A DNA stretch of 54,024 nt. It comes from an uncultured Methanobrevibacter sp. (GTDB lineage: Archaea; Methanobacteriota; Methanobacteria; Methanobacteriales; Methanobacteriaceae). Made by a program: the position numbers and the translations under genes. The stretch lies in NCBI GenBank assembly GCA_946541845.1, contig CAMNJW010000003.1:1-54024 (forward strand), in the 5' to 3' direction. Positions 1 to 9,278 of the stretch are shown here, one piece after another. Numbering within the stretch: position 1 is the first letter of the stretch; every line of letters begins with the position of its first letter. Under the pieces are notes generated by a model. It was not told the origin of the DNA, searched no databases, and was given only the letters and a program-made list of their open reading frames with translations.

Positions 1-577
1 CTTGTTCTTCTGGGAACTCTTTGTTGATGTCTAATACGAATGCAGAGTCAATTTCATCTGCTAATTCGTCGTCACCAGTGAAAACTTTTACGTAGGAATC
101 TTGTACTACTAATGGGTCAGTTTCTACCATGTGTTCTTGAACTACTGCTGCACCAGGCATAGCGTGGTTTACAGTTTCTAAGTAGTTAGTGATTGTTTCT
201 GGAGTTACTTCAATACCTAACCTTTTTTCAAGAACGTTGTGTGCAGTGTTTAAACCTACAATTACAGTTCTTCTAATGTCATCCCAAGCTTGTTGGATAG
301 CTGCGTTGTTAATAAAGTGTAAATCGTCCCCTTCTACGTAAGTGTCAGTAGTGGATAATTTGTAGGACATTAAAGCTCTTTGACCTAAAGGAGTACCAAT
401 GTCTGGGTTGTACATTGGGATTCCTCTTTTTTCAGCGATTTCTTTACCTTCATTTACAAATGCAGTTTTTCTTTCAGATTGAGTCCAACCGCCCATGTTA
501 TAGAATTGGGTTGTTTTTTCAGTTGGTTCTTCACTGAATTTTTGTTTCATTGCATCTAAGAATTTTTTATCAGCCAT
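1..577 (-). CDS. mcrA: Methyl-coenzyme M reductase subunit alpha (partial, N-terminal part)
   Basis: Catalytic alpha subunit of methyl-CoM reductase, which makes methane and the CoM-CoB heterodisulfide using nickel cofactor F430. Only the first 192 residues lie in the window and the gene runs off the left edge. The translation starts [12 protein letters not shown] and contains the McrA-typical stretches [26 protein letters not shown] and [12 protein letters not shown]. Start ATG at 577 sits 6 nt after the mcrG stop, with AGGATGGT just upstream overlapping the mcrG end, so the two genes are translationally linked. It is the last gene of the mcrBDCGA order. The presence of mcrC makes this the isoenzyme I operon rather than the mrt type, which lacks mcrC. 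Active-site residues lie outside the window. Confidence 0.97.
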   Translation of the reverse strand, partial: MADKKFLDAMKQKFSEEPTEKTTQFYNMGGWTQSERKTAFVNEGKEIAEKRGIPMYNPDIGTPLGQRALMSYKLSTTDTYVEGDDLHFINNAAIQQAWDDIRRTVIVGLNTAHNVLEKRLGIEVTPETITNYLETVNHAMPGAAVVQEHMVETDPLVVQDSYVKVFTGDDELADEIDSAFVLDINKEFPEEQ

Positions 578-582
578 GTTAA

Positions 583-1341
583 TTACCATCCTGCGTTTGG
601 ATCAAATGCACCAAAGGATCTGGAAACGTGAATATTGTGTAATACTTCAACAGCTTCTACATCGTCTTTGTATGCTTCACCATCTATTCTGTAAATAGTG
701 GTTTTTGCTTTTAATGTTTCTTCGTCTAATGGTTCACCTAAGACTACAGGTTCGTCTAAGTCTACACCAATTTGGTCTCTTACCATTTCAACTTTACCGG
801 TTTCTTTGTTGAATACTTGTCTTCTTAACATATCAAACATTAAACCGTTTTCATCTAATCTTAATGAGTGACCGTGTACACCTGCACCTCTAATACCGGT
901 TCTTGCAGTATCGAAGTATTCAGTTTCTAATAAGATTTTGGATAATCTTTCGATATCTCTTTCTCTTGCTTCGATTACTTGTCTTCCGGATAATGTACCG
1001 GTATCGATTCCTCTCCATCTGCATAAGTAAGATCTAGCTCTTAAGTAAGGTTGAGCTGGAGCGAAGTACATGGAGTCTACGAATTGGATGTATCTAATCC
1101 TGTCCCCTGCTTTTGCACCGTCAATAGGGGTTACTAATTCTCTTACAATGTCGTCAGGCTCATCCATTTCATCTAATGGTGGGTGAACTGATTTGTAGTC
1201 TTCACCTGGAGCTCTGTGACCTAATATTTTTACTACGTCTTCATCAGAAATTTCTCTTAACTTTTCTAACTCATATTCAGGGTCAGTAAAGTTTCTTCTA
1301 TTTTGAGCAACTTGAGAAGTACCTGGATAAATTTGTGCCAT
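583..1341 (-). CDS. mcrG: Methyl-coenzyme M reductase subunit gamma
   Basis: Gamma subunit (252 aa) of the alpha2beta2gamma2 methyl-CoM reductase, cytoplasmic. The length is usual for the family. Typical segments are [16 protein letters not shown] at the N-terminus, [16 protein letters not shown] near residue 42 and [19 protein letters not shown] near residue 146. It starts 2 nt after the mcrC stop and is followed 5 nt later by mcrA, in the conserved B-D-C-G-A order. Nothing looks damaged. Confidence 0.97.
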   Translation of the reverse strand: MAQIYPGTSQVAQNRRNFTDPEYELEKLREISDEDVVKILGHRAPGEDYKSVHPPLDEMDEPDDIVRELVTPIDGAKAGDRIRYIQFVDSMYFAPAQPYLRARSYLCRWRGIDTGTLSGRQVIEARERDIERLSKILLETEYFDTARTGIRGAGVHGHSLRLDENGLMFDMLRRQVFNKETGKVEMVRDQIGVDLDEPVVLGEPLDEETLKAKTTIYRIDGEAYKDDVEAVEVLHNIHVSRSFGAFDPNAGW

Positions 1342-1343
1342 AA

Positions 1344-1943
1344 TTATGCATCTCCTAATGCTAATTTAACTTTTCTAATAATTTCATCTAATTTTTCTTG
1401 TGAGATTGTTTCTCCACGGATAACTCCTGTTACAATATCATCGATAGTTCCTTTAGTTTTAACATTGTCTTCAGTTGGCATGACTTTAGAAGTTTTTACT
1501 CCAATTTTAGCAAAATCTTCACAATCAACTGGTGACTCGCATATAATAATGCAGTGTTTGTTAACATTCCTTAGAATTAATCTTGCTTTGTAAATAATAT
1601 GATTTGCAACTCCGCCTAAGTGAATAACTAATAATTTAAAGTTTTTCATTTGTTCTACTTCCTTATCGGTTAGACCAAATAAAGTACCACCTGAAGCAGG
1701 AGCATCATGAGGAACGCCTGCACCAGCATTTAAAACCATAGTACTTGTTAAAACATTAGCTTCACGTAAACCAAAAGTGATTTCACAAACTGGTTTGGTA
1801 ATATGTCTACGTCCAGGAGACATTGCTACTGCACATACGTCAGTACCACATTCAGCAAAAGTCCCTCTTTGAGCAAGACTTCCACCTTTACCCATACCAC
1901 TTGCTTCTCTACAATCCACAACGTGAGTACAACGTCCTATCAT
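1344..1943 (-). CDS. mcrC: Methyl-coenzyme M reductase operon protein C
   Basis: McrC (199 aa from this start) belongs to the component that activates methyl-CoM reductase and is known as a methanogenesis marker. The N-terminus [20 protein letters not shown] and the block [19 protein letters not shown] are family hallmarks. The start was chosen at 1943 because family members begin [11 protein letters not shown]. An in-frame ATG at 1958 would add five residues and overlap mcrD by 14 nt; there is no clear Shine-Dalgarno site to decide. The gene lies between mcrD and mcrG. Confidence 0.93.
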   Translation of the reverse strand: MIGRCTHVVDCREASGMGKGGSLAQRGTFAECGTDVCAVAMSPGRRHITKPVCEITFGLREANVLTSTMVLNAGAGVPHDAPASGGTLFGLTDKEVEQMKNFKLLVIHLGGVANHIIYKARLILRNVNKHCIIICESPVDCEDFAKIGVKTSKVMPTEDNVKTKGTIDDIVTGVIRGETISQEKLDEIIRKVKLALGDA

Positions 1944-1944
1944 A

Positions 1945-2400
1945 TTAATCAGAGTCATCCTTTCTAATAATTTTCACATGGTCTTCAAAACTTGAATATT
2001 GATCTGTCATTCCTATCAATTCATCTGGCAAATCCACATTCCCATATTTAATTCTATCAGAAACTGTTTGTTCTTTTCTAATATAATTTGTTTTGCTTTG
2101 ATTAATATCAAAACCATAAGGAATATTTTCATTGCAGACTTTTTCAATTTCATCAATAGTTGATTCCATTGTTAATTCAACAAAGATTCTGCCAGTTTTA
2201 ACCTGTAACACTACATCCTCACCATTAACATTGATAACTCTACGTTCCCTATATTGGGGAGGTAAAGTTTCTTCTGTTTTTGGGAATCTTGGACCGTGAA
2301 TAACAGTTCTTTTAACATCATCAATAGATTCTAAGTCGTTTAACAACTTTTCAGTTGTGTCACTTCCAAGAACTCTGTGAGGAAATATCTCAATATCCAT
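1945..2400 (-). CDS. mcrD: Methyl-coenzyme M reductase operon protein D
   Basis: McrD (151 aa) is encoded in nearly all mcr operons and is thought to act in maturation or handling of Mcr; it is not a subunit of the active enzyme. It starts [20 protein letters not shown], with [19 protein letters not shown] near residue 56, both family-typical. GAGGGT stands 8 nt before the ATG at 2400. It is separated from mcrB by 39 nt and its end abuts or overlaps mcrC. Confidence 0.94.
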   Translation of the reverse strand: MDIEIFPHRVLGSDTTEKLLNDLESIDDVKRTVIHGPRFPKTEETLPPQYRERRVINVNGEDVVLQVKTGRIFVELTMESTIDEIEKVCNENIPYGFDINQSKTNYIRKEQTVSDRIKYGNVDLPDELIGMTDQYSSFEDHVKIIRKDDSD

Positions 2401-2439
2401 AATTAAAACCCTCTGAAAAATCAGATATTATCAAATTAA

Positions 2440-3771
<1,332 letters not shown>

Positions 3772-3813
3772 TTTTTCCCTCCTAAATAAATAGAGTTTAA
3801 CTAATATACCACT

Positions 3814-3843
3814 CTCAATGGTAAAATTTTTTACCAAATTGAG
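3814..3843 (-). promoter_or_regulatory. Hairpin in the mcr operon leader
   Basis: An imperfect inverted repeat stands 43-72 nt before the mcrB start. CTCAATGGTAAAA (3814-3826) pairs with the arm at 3829-3843, giving 7 bp plus 6 bp interrupted by a two-A bulge. TATA-like boxes on the minus strand at about 3913-3923 and 3951-3959 would start transcripts near 3890 or 3928, so the hairpin would lie in the transcribed leader. No U-tract follows in the direction of transcription, so it is not a simple terminator. A regulatory or mRNA-stabilising role is inference. Confidence 0.45.
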
Positions 3844-4224
3844 TATTTAGCTACAAAGCAAGTTTTTGCAATAGCCAGCCATATGGTATACAAATTTTAT
3901 TTTATTAAAGATATAATATAAAGATTACCTATGAAATATTTTAGAAAAGTTTATAAAGTATAATAAAACATTTTATTTTTAAGATAAATAGCCCCAAAAG
4001 TAATACTTTTTATTTTTGATTAAAATCATTTTAAACTAAAAAATCAATATTTAAATTAATTTTTTTTAAAAATACTAATTTTAAAAATGTTAAAAAAATA
4101 AATAAACTTAAATGACTTATATTATGCAAATTAAGTTAAAATAAAAAATTATTACTTATAATCTTTTGAGTAATAAATAATACTAAAAGTAATACAAAAT
4201 TTTTGTCATCAAAAATATACTCTA
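3844..4224. other. Divergent mcrB / mmp10 intergenic region
   Basis: Very AT-rich stretch without a credible gene, between the divergent starts of mcrB and mmp10. It holds the presumed mcr promoter boxes on the minus strand (about 3913-3923 and 3951-3959). It also holds a perfect 15-base palindrome AAAAGTA-A-TACTTTT at 3996-4010 and a related half palindrome AAAAGTAATAC at about 4187-4197. These are candidate operator sites for the mcr or mmp10 promoters; the regulator is unknown. Confidence 0.4.
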
Positions 4225-4233
4225 TTATAAATA
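4225..4233 (+). promoter_or_regulatory. Probable TATA box of mmp10
   Basis: TTATAAATA is centred about 29 nt before the mmp10 ATG at 4258. There is no Shine-Dalgarno-like sequence between the two, so the transcript is probably leaderless or nearly so. The spacing fits archaeal promoters, where transcription starts about 25 nt after the TATA centre. Confidence 0.45.
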
Positions 4234-4257
4234 AAATGAAAATAAAAATTATAAATT

Positions 4258-5505
4258 ATGCAAGTTGTAGCGGATGTTGGAGGAATACCTGGCAAAGATT
4301 GTAACGGTTTTTGCAAGTACTGTTACTTCAGAAAGGTAAAAGAAGTTAAAAGTTTTGGCTGTGCACATTGTCCCCCTAACAAAATCGGTTGTGAAAGATG
4401 CAGTAAAGGAATAAGCGAAACTCAAGGTGCGTTCAAATCACCTTTTGAAGTAATGAGCGAAGTTCAGAATGCATTAATGATGAATATGGGCAGAGGAAAT
4501 ATTTCAGCCTACATCAGCGGAGGAGGAGACATTAGCTGCTATCCTCACTTAGAAACATTAACTGCAAACTTAAATCAGTTCTCACTTCCTTCAATTTTGG
4601 GATACACATGCGGGAAAGGAATAACCGACAGTGAAGTAGCTACAAGATTAATCAATAATGGAGTTAACGAAGTTTCTTTTACTGTTTTTTCAACTGATTC
4701 CAAGCTTAGAAAAGAATGGGTGAAAGATCCGAATCCACAAGCTGCATTAGACGCATGTAAAATATTCTGTGAAAATATTAAACTGGTTGGTGCTGCAGTA
4801 ATCATACCTGGAGTGAATGATGGGGACGTATTAAGACAAACCTGCAACACACTAGAGGAATGGGGTGCAAAAGGAATGCTTTTAATGAGATTTGGGAACA
4901 CATTCAACGAAGGATTGATTTTAGGAAATGAACCCATACTAAAAGGAATCGAATCACAACCTGTTGAAGAATTTGCAGAACTTGTTCGCGAAATCAACAA
5001 TGAATACAAATTCAGGGTCAGCGGGACACCATTGTGTGACCCCGAAACCGGAGGTCCTTTTGCAATTGCCAAAGATGAAAATGAAATATTTTTACAGTTC
5101 ATTAAACCGATTACCGGCGAAGCTACAATAATAACTTCAAAAATAGCTGAACCATTCATCTCAAAAATATTCAGCAAACTAGAAACCGGAGACAATGTCA
5201 ATATTGTTGCATGTGAAAAGGAGATAGCTTGCTTGATTACGAAGGAAGACTTGGAAAAGCTTGATTTGAGTGAAATAAAAGATGCAGTGATAATTCCTGG
5301 AAGATCATTTGTTCATCAGCTTGATGCTGAAAGAATACTCAGTGCAGACGGAACAGAAAGACTTGTTGGTCGTGGACCAGATACATTAAGCGTTGACGGA
5401 GAACTGAGCATCGACATGACTGACGAAAATGTTATAGAAAGAGAGTTGGAACAATTCAATGATTTAGTGGATGCGGTTAATTTCTTTGGAATGAGATTAA
5501 GATAA
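4258..5505 (+). CDS. mmp10: Methanogenesis marker 10, radical SAM McrA-arginine C-methyltransferase
   Basis: Cobalamin-dependent radical SAM protein (415 aa) that C-methylates the active-site-region arginine of McrA. The radical SAM cluster motif is C15-x3-C19-x2-C22. It is followed at once by a second cysteine set C35, C38, C45 and C48, a hallmark of Mmp10. The N-terminus MQVVADVGGIPGKDC and the later ISGGGDISCYPH agree with the family. The gene is divergent from the mcr operon whose product it modifies, and it is followed tail to tail by marker 7. Translation probably starts on a leaderless message. Confidence 0.92.
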   Translation: MQVVADVGGIPGKDCNGFCKYCYFRKVKEVKSFGCAHCPPNKIGCERCSKGISETQGAFKSPFEVMSEVQNALMMNMGRGNISAYISGGGDISCYPHLETLTANLNQFSLPSILGYTCGKGITDSEVATRLINNGVNEVSFTVFSTDSKLRKEWVKDPNPQAALDACKIFCENIKLVGAAVIIPGVNDGDVLRQTCNTLEEWGAKGMLLMRFGNTFNEGLILGNEPILKGIESQPVEEFAELVREINNEYKFRVSGTPLCDPETGGPFAIAKDENEIFLQFIKPITGEATIITSKIAEPFISKIFSKLETGDNVNIVACEKEIACLITKEDLEKLDLSEIKDAVIIPGRSFVHQLDAERILSADGTERLVGRGPDTLSVDGELSIDMTDENVIERELEQFNDLVDAVNFFGMRLR

Positions 5506-5516
5506 AAAAAAGAAAA

Positions 5517-6440
5517 TTAGTTTGAATCCTCAACAAGAGAACTCTCACTATTTATTTTTACCAAAATATAATCATACATAAATGATTTCTTTATTTCAGC
5601 AATTTCAGATAATTTTTTGCCATCAATAACTACATTGGCAATTACATCAGCATATTTGTCATAATTTAATTTTACGCGCACACCATCTAACTGGGAAGTT
5701 ACGGGAGTTGGTGAAATAACATCTTTAATCTCTTTAACTTGATTTTCAATTGCATTTTTAACAACAATGGATGGAACTAATGGTGCATCGAGAGCCATTT
5801 CACGTTTTTTCTCATTTAAAATACTTTCAACAGTTTCAACCAACTTATCTAATGCACGTACATCAGGACCTCTCCTTAATCTTCTTGGAATTCTACCCAG
5901 GCCCCCAACATAGGCGTCAGCTCCAGGCAGCTCTTCAACAGGAATATCCGGAGCTCCGGTAACAATTACAGGAATGTCAATATCATCATATAAAAAAGCT
6001 TTTTCTTTAATACAGTTTTCAAAACTGCCCAATGCAAAAATTGCAATATCATGTTCTTCAATTAACCTTTTTTCTTCTTCAGTAATTCCTGAAGTACCTT
6101 TACCATCTCCCCTGGCAAGACCCAACATATTATCTTTAGCACCAAACTCACGCAAATATTCGGAAATGTCACATGCAGCATGAGGTAAGTGATGTCTCGC
6201 AAGGGTTGGTGAAACAATAGCTATTTCAGAACCCGCCATAGGAGCAACAGAAATTTTTGCTAAAAGTTCACTGGCCATTTCTTTAATTTTATCAACATCC
6301 TCTAAAGGAACAGCCATATTCAAGATTAATTCCATCTGTTGAACGCTATCTTGAAGTATAAACCCGCCTAAATCTTCAATTAATTCTCTAATTTCTTCAC
6401 TTTTGTGAACTCCACCAGTAAATGTTAATGTTTCATACAT
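5517..6440 (-). CDS. mmp7: Methanogenesis marker protein 7
   Basis: Conserved methanogen-only protein (307 aa) of unknown biochemical role, recognised as marker 7 from the N-terminus [20 protein letters not shown] and the segments [20 protein letters not shown] and [20 protein letters not shown]. The start was placed at ATG 6440 with GAGAG about 8 nt upstream; a TTG five codons earlier (6455) is also open. It converges on mmp10 with only 11 nt between the two stops, and the next gene upstream is another methanogen-type protein. A role in Mcr maturation is only guilt by association. Confidence 0.8.
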   Translation of the reverse strand: MYETLTFTGGVHKSEEIRELIEDLGGFILQDSVQQMELILNMAVPLEDVDKIKEMASELLAKISVAPMAGSEIAIVSPTLARHHLPHAACDISEYLREFGAKDNMLGLARGDGKGTSGITEEEKRLIEEHDIAIFALGSFENCIKEKAFLYDDIDIPVIVTGAPDIPVEELPGADAYVGGLGRIPRRLRRGPDVRALDKLVETVESILNEKKREMALDAPLVPSIVVKNAIENQVKEIKDVISPTPVTSQLDGVRVKLNYDKYADVIANVVIDGKKLSEIAEIKKSFMYDYILVKINSESSLVEDSN

Positions 6441-6495
6441 CTTAACAACTCTCAAAAATGCAATTATATAATATTAATAGTTTTTAATTATATTA

Positions 6496-7014
6496 TTATA
6501 TTAAATTTTCTAAAAGGGAATATCTTATCTCAATTTTTTCAAAAGGATTTTTGGAAATTTCATTATGGGAGGGAATTTCAACAAGGTTTACGGTTTCAAC
6601 AACCTCATTTTTAAGATAATCGGGATAGATTACATAATCAAAATCATCTGAAACTATATTAAATCCCATATCCAACACTATATCCCTTAAAAAATTGGAA
6701 TAAACCTTAACGTCAATATCTCTTTTAAAATTCGAATTGAGATATTTTTTACACATTTCAAAATCATCGAAAAATGCTCTTACATCCTCATCAGACAACT
6801 CATTTTGGGCAATTACGGATACCTTTTTAATGCTTTCAAATACTTGAGAAGGAGTGTTTATCTTAATGGCCAAACTATCCATCTCAACTTTACTTTCAGA
6901 CAACAGAATTGCCAAATCCCCATCCTCTTCATCAGGAAATTTATTCACTACATAATCTTTGATGCCTGCCAATTTGACAATTTCTTCACACATAGGTGTT
7001 GTGATAATTTTCAT
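6496..7014 (-). CDS. Uncharacterised methanogen protein, possibly methanogenesis marker 5-like
   Basis: Soluble acidic protein (172 aa) with no catalytic motif I can name. The N-terminus MKIITTPMCEEIVKLAGIK followed by DLAILLSESKVEMDSLAIKI reminds me of the short methanogenesis marker 5 family, but I cannot verify this and the protein is longer than the ~140 aa I recall. The start was set at ATG 7014; an upstream alternative at 7035 adds MLLYNII. It lies behind the same divergent region as comB and upstream of mmp7, in the same direction, so it may be co-transcribed with mmp7. Confidence 0.6.
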   Translation of the reverse strand: MKIITTPMCEEIVKLAGIKDYVVNKFPDEEDGDLAILLSESKVEMDSLAIKINTPSQVFESIKKVSVIAQNELSDEDVRAFFDDFEMCKKYLNSNFKRDIDVKVYSNFLRDIVLDMGFNIVSDDFDYVIYPDYLKNEVVETVNLVEIPSHNEISKNPFEKIEIRYSLLENLI

Positions 7015-7020
7015 AATAAT

Positions 7021-7028
7021 ATTATATA
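7021..7028 (+). promoter_or_regulatory. Probable TATA box of comB
   Basis: ATTATATA is centred about 28 nt before the comB ATG at 7053 and no Shine-Dalgarno sequence precedes that ATG. This suggests a leaderless comB transcript. Confidence 0.4.
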
Positions 7029-7035
7029 GTAACAT

Positions 7036-7047
7036 TTAATATAAATT
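7036..7047 (-). promoter_or_regulatory. Probable TATA box of the 6496-7014 gene
   Basis: Read on the minus strand, AATTTATATTAA is centred about 27 nt before ATG 7014. It interleaves with the comB promoter, so the two divergent genes share a 38-nt spacer with overlapping, probably leaderless promoters. Confidence 0.35.
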
Positions 7048-7052
7048 AGTTC

Positions 7053-7742
7053 ATGAAAGTAACATTAAGTTTTGAGGATAGTGAAAGCTCAGACATCGCA
7101 ATAATGATTGATGCATTGCGAGCAAGTACCACCATAACCCTCGCCTTGAATCAATTTGAAAAAATCATTCCATGTTTCAGCCCCGAAGATGCTTTTAAAC
7201 TAAAAAAAGAAGTTGGTGGAATAGTTGCAGGTGAGAGGAATGGCAAAAAGATTGAAGGATTTGATTTAGGCAACTCACCAACAATAATGAAAGATTATGA
7301 AACTGATGAAAAACTGCTTATTTTAACAACAACTAATGGAACCCGAGCGCTTGAAAAAATTCAATGCAGGGCATTGATTGGATCCATGATTAATGCGAAA
7401 GCCGTTGCAAAGAAAAGCTGCGAACTTGCAGAAACACATATCGAGCTAGTGATGGGCGGAGTCAATGGAGATTTTGCAATTGAAGACTTTTTGGCAGCTG
7501 GTGAAATAATACACGAAATCAAGAGTATCTTAAAGAAATGTGAAGTCAGCGAGTATGCAGAATCCGCAGTTCTGGCCAGCAGAGATTATGAATCTCTAAA
7601 AGAAGCATTTAAAAATTCAAAGTCTGCAAACATTTTATATAATCTTGGCTATGAAAATGATGTCGAACTTTGCTGCCAAAAAAATATCAGCAAAAATGTC
7701 GCAATATATGAAAATCATGAAATCAAACTTATAAAAGATTAA
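7053..7742 (+). CDS. comB: 2-phosphosulfolactate phosphatase
   Basis: ComB (229 aa) removes phosphate from 2-phosphosulfolactate, the second step of the phosphoenolpyruvate route to coenzyme M. Family blocks are visible: IDALRASTTITLAL at residues 19-32 with Asp20 and Arg23, AGERNGKKIEGFDLGNSP near residue 68, and LTTTNGTRALE near residue 97. The length is normal for the family. comC, the next enzyme of the same pathway, lies at 23252. No Shine-Dalgarno site precedes the ATG. Confidence 0.93.
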   Translation: MKVTLSFEDSESSDIAIMIDALRASTTITLALNQFEKIIPCFSPEDAFKLKKEVGGIVAGERNGKKIEGFDLGNSPTIMKDYETDEKLLILTTTNGTRALEKIQCRALIGSMINAKAVAKKSCELAETHIELVMGGVNGDFAIEDFLAAGEIIHEIKSILKKCEVSEYAESAVLASRDYESLKEAFKNSKSANILYNLGYENDVELCCQKNISKNVAIYENHEIKLIKD

Positions 7743-7803
7743 GTTTATATATTTTTATTCAATAATATTAGATAGCATTAATTAATAAAGAAGTGTTTTT
7801 TTA

Positions 7804-8976
7804 ATGAAAAGAGAATGTTTAACAATAATTGGTACTGCTCATGTATCTGAAGAAAGTGTTAATGAAGTAAAAGATGCAATTTACGAACAACACCCTGACG
7901 TAGTAGCTATCGAACTTGACAGAGGTAGGTACACTAAATTAAAAAAACAGATGATGGGTATTGAAGAGGATGAAGCAATATCAGTTACTCGCATAATTAA
8001 AGAAAATAAAGTAGGATTATTCTTAACAAGTACTCTTTTAGGTTACTTCCAATCAAAAATTGGAGCTGACGTTGATGTTGCACCAGGTTCAGAAATGATA
8101 GGTGCAATTGAAGCAAGTGAAGATTTACAGATTCCAATAGCACTTATTGACCGTGAAATCAATACCACATTACAAAGGGCATTGAATAAAATGGGCTTTA
8201 TGGAAAAGGCCAAATTTGCATACGGATTATTAGCATCCATTTTAGGATTTGATGATGAAGAGGATGAAATCGATATTGAAGAGTTGAAAAATCCGGAAAA
8301 CCTTGATGATTTAATGGAAATGTTCAAGGATGAGGCTCCAAGCGTTTATGAAGTCCTAGTGCATGAAAGAGATGCTTATCTTGCAGGAAGAATAATGCAA
8401 ATTCCACAGGATAAAGTCATAGCCGTTGTAGGTGCCGGACACAGACCGGGAATCGAAAGATACCTTGATAATCCAGAAACATTACCCAACTTGAGCGATT
8501 TGGAAAAGATTAATGAGAAGAAAGGAATTCCATGGCTAAAGATAATTCTAGCAATGATACCTATTTTGTTTGTTGTGATATTTTTTCTGGCATATTTTAA
8601 TGGGATAAACATAGCCTGGAACATTTATGATTTTATTATTATAAGTATGATAATGGGATTTATCGGCTCAATCCTTTCAGGATCAAAAATCCAATCTGCA
8701 ATTGTCGGAGGATTGGTTGCACCATTAACTATCATTCACCCCCTACTTGCTGCAGGATGGTTTTCAGGATTGACAGAAGCCAAGTATAGAAAAGTAAGGC
8801 AAAGTGACATTAAAAACTTAGCCCATATCGAAAGTTTAAGGGATCTTTGGGAAAACAACATATTTAGGATATTGCTGGTAGTTATTGGAACAAACATAGG
8901 AGTCAGCATTGCGACTTTGGTAATCTTGCCTTCCCAAGTTTTCATACCATTATTCATGAAAATATTTGGCATGTAA
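7804..8976 (+). CDS. TraB/PrgY-family membrane protein
   Basis: TraB-domain protein (390 aa). The N-terminal half carries the fold's conserved motifs GTAH (residues 10-13), ELDR (37-40) and GAGH (210-213), as in TraB/Tiki-like putative metalloproteases. The C-terminal part, from about residue 245, is strongly hydrophobic with roughly four membrane helices. In enterococci PrgY shuts down a peptide pheromone; in archaea the role is unknown. It opens a run of plus-strand genes (zinc ribbon, CNNM transporter, CaCA exchanger) but has its own spacer on both sides. A promoter-like TTTATATATTTT lies near 7744-7755. Confidence 0.85.
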   Translation: MKRECLTIIGTAHVSEESVNEVKDAIYEQHPDVVAIELDRGRYTKLKKQMMGIEEDEAISVTRIIKENKVGLFLTSTLLGYFQSKIGADVDVAPGSEMIGAIEASEDLQIPIALIDREINTTLQRALNKMGFMEKAKFAYGLLASILGFDDEEDEIDIEELKNPENLDDLMEMFKDEAPSVYEVLVHERDAYLAGRIMQIPQDKVIAVVGAGHRPGIERYLDNPETLPNLSDLEKINEKKGIPWLKIILAMIPILFVVIFFLAYFNGINIAWNIYDFIIISMIMGFIGSILSGSKIQSAIVGGLVAPLTIIHPLLAAGWFSGLTEAKYRKVRQSDIKNLAHIESLRDLWENNIFRILLVVIGTNIGVSIATLVILPSQVFIPLFMKIFGM

Positions 8977-9043
8977 TAAAAATTTTTATATATAATATTA
9001 ATAGATAATATAATTACAATTAATTTTAAATGGAAAAATTATC

Positions 9044-9256
9044 ATGTATTTTATATTTCGCTGTGATTGCGGACGCGCATTATATGCAAAAGAAGGAGTA
9101 GCTACACGCAAATGTGTTTGCGGTAAAACATTAAAAGTCAAATCCAGAAGGATTTTTCAAAAAGTAGCTACAAGAGAAGAAGCATCTCTTGCAGTTCAGG
9201 AAATGCAAGATAAAATATATGGAAACACTGGATTCAAACGAGCCAGTGAATTATAA
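9044..9256 (+). CDS. Small zinc-ribbon protein, DUF1922 (MTH1184 family)
   Basis: A 70-residue protein with two CxC pairs, CDC at residues 7-9 and CVC at 24-26, that form a small zinc ribbon. The sequence MYFIFRCDCGRALYAKEG closely follows the Methanothermobacter MTH1184 family as I remember it. The function is unknown. The C-terminal half is probably helical. It ends 22 nt before the CNNM transporter start. Confidence 0.85.
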   Translation: MYFIFRCDCGRALYAKEGVATRKCVCGKTLKVKSRRIFQKVATREEASLAVQEMQDKIYGNTGFKRASEL

Positions 9257-9278
9257 TAGTTTTAACGGTTTGTTAAAA

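Noticed and set aside
1303-1593. Open frame opposite mcrC/mcrG
   Set aside because: It lies wholly antisense to two conserved operon genes and has no ribosome site or recognisable protein.
3772-3837. Longer mcrB start at 3837
   Set aside because: It would include the AGGAGGG ribosome site in the coding region and add 22 residues not known in McrB.
9189-9278. Upstream extension of the CNNM-type protein
   Set aside because: It overlaps the zinc-ribbon gene in another frame and adds a hydrophilic leader before the first membrane helix; the start at 9279 is better.
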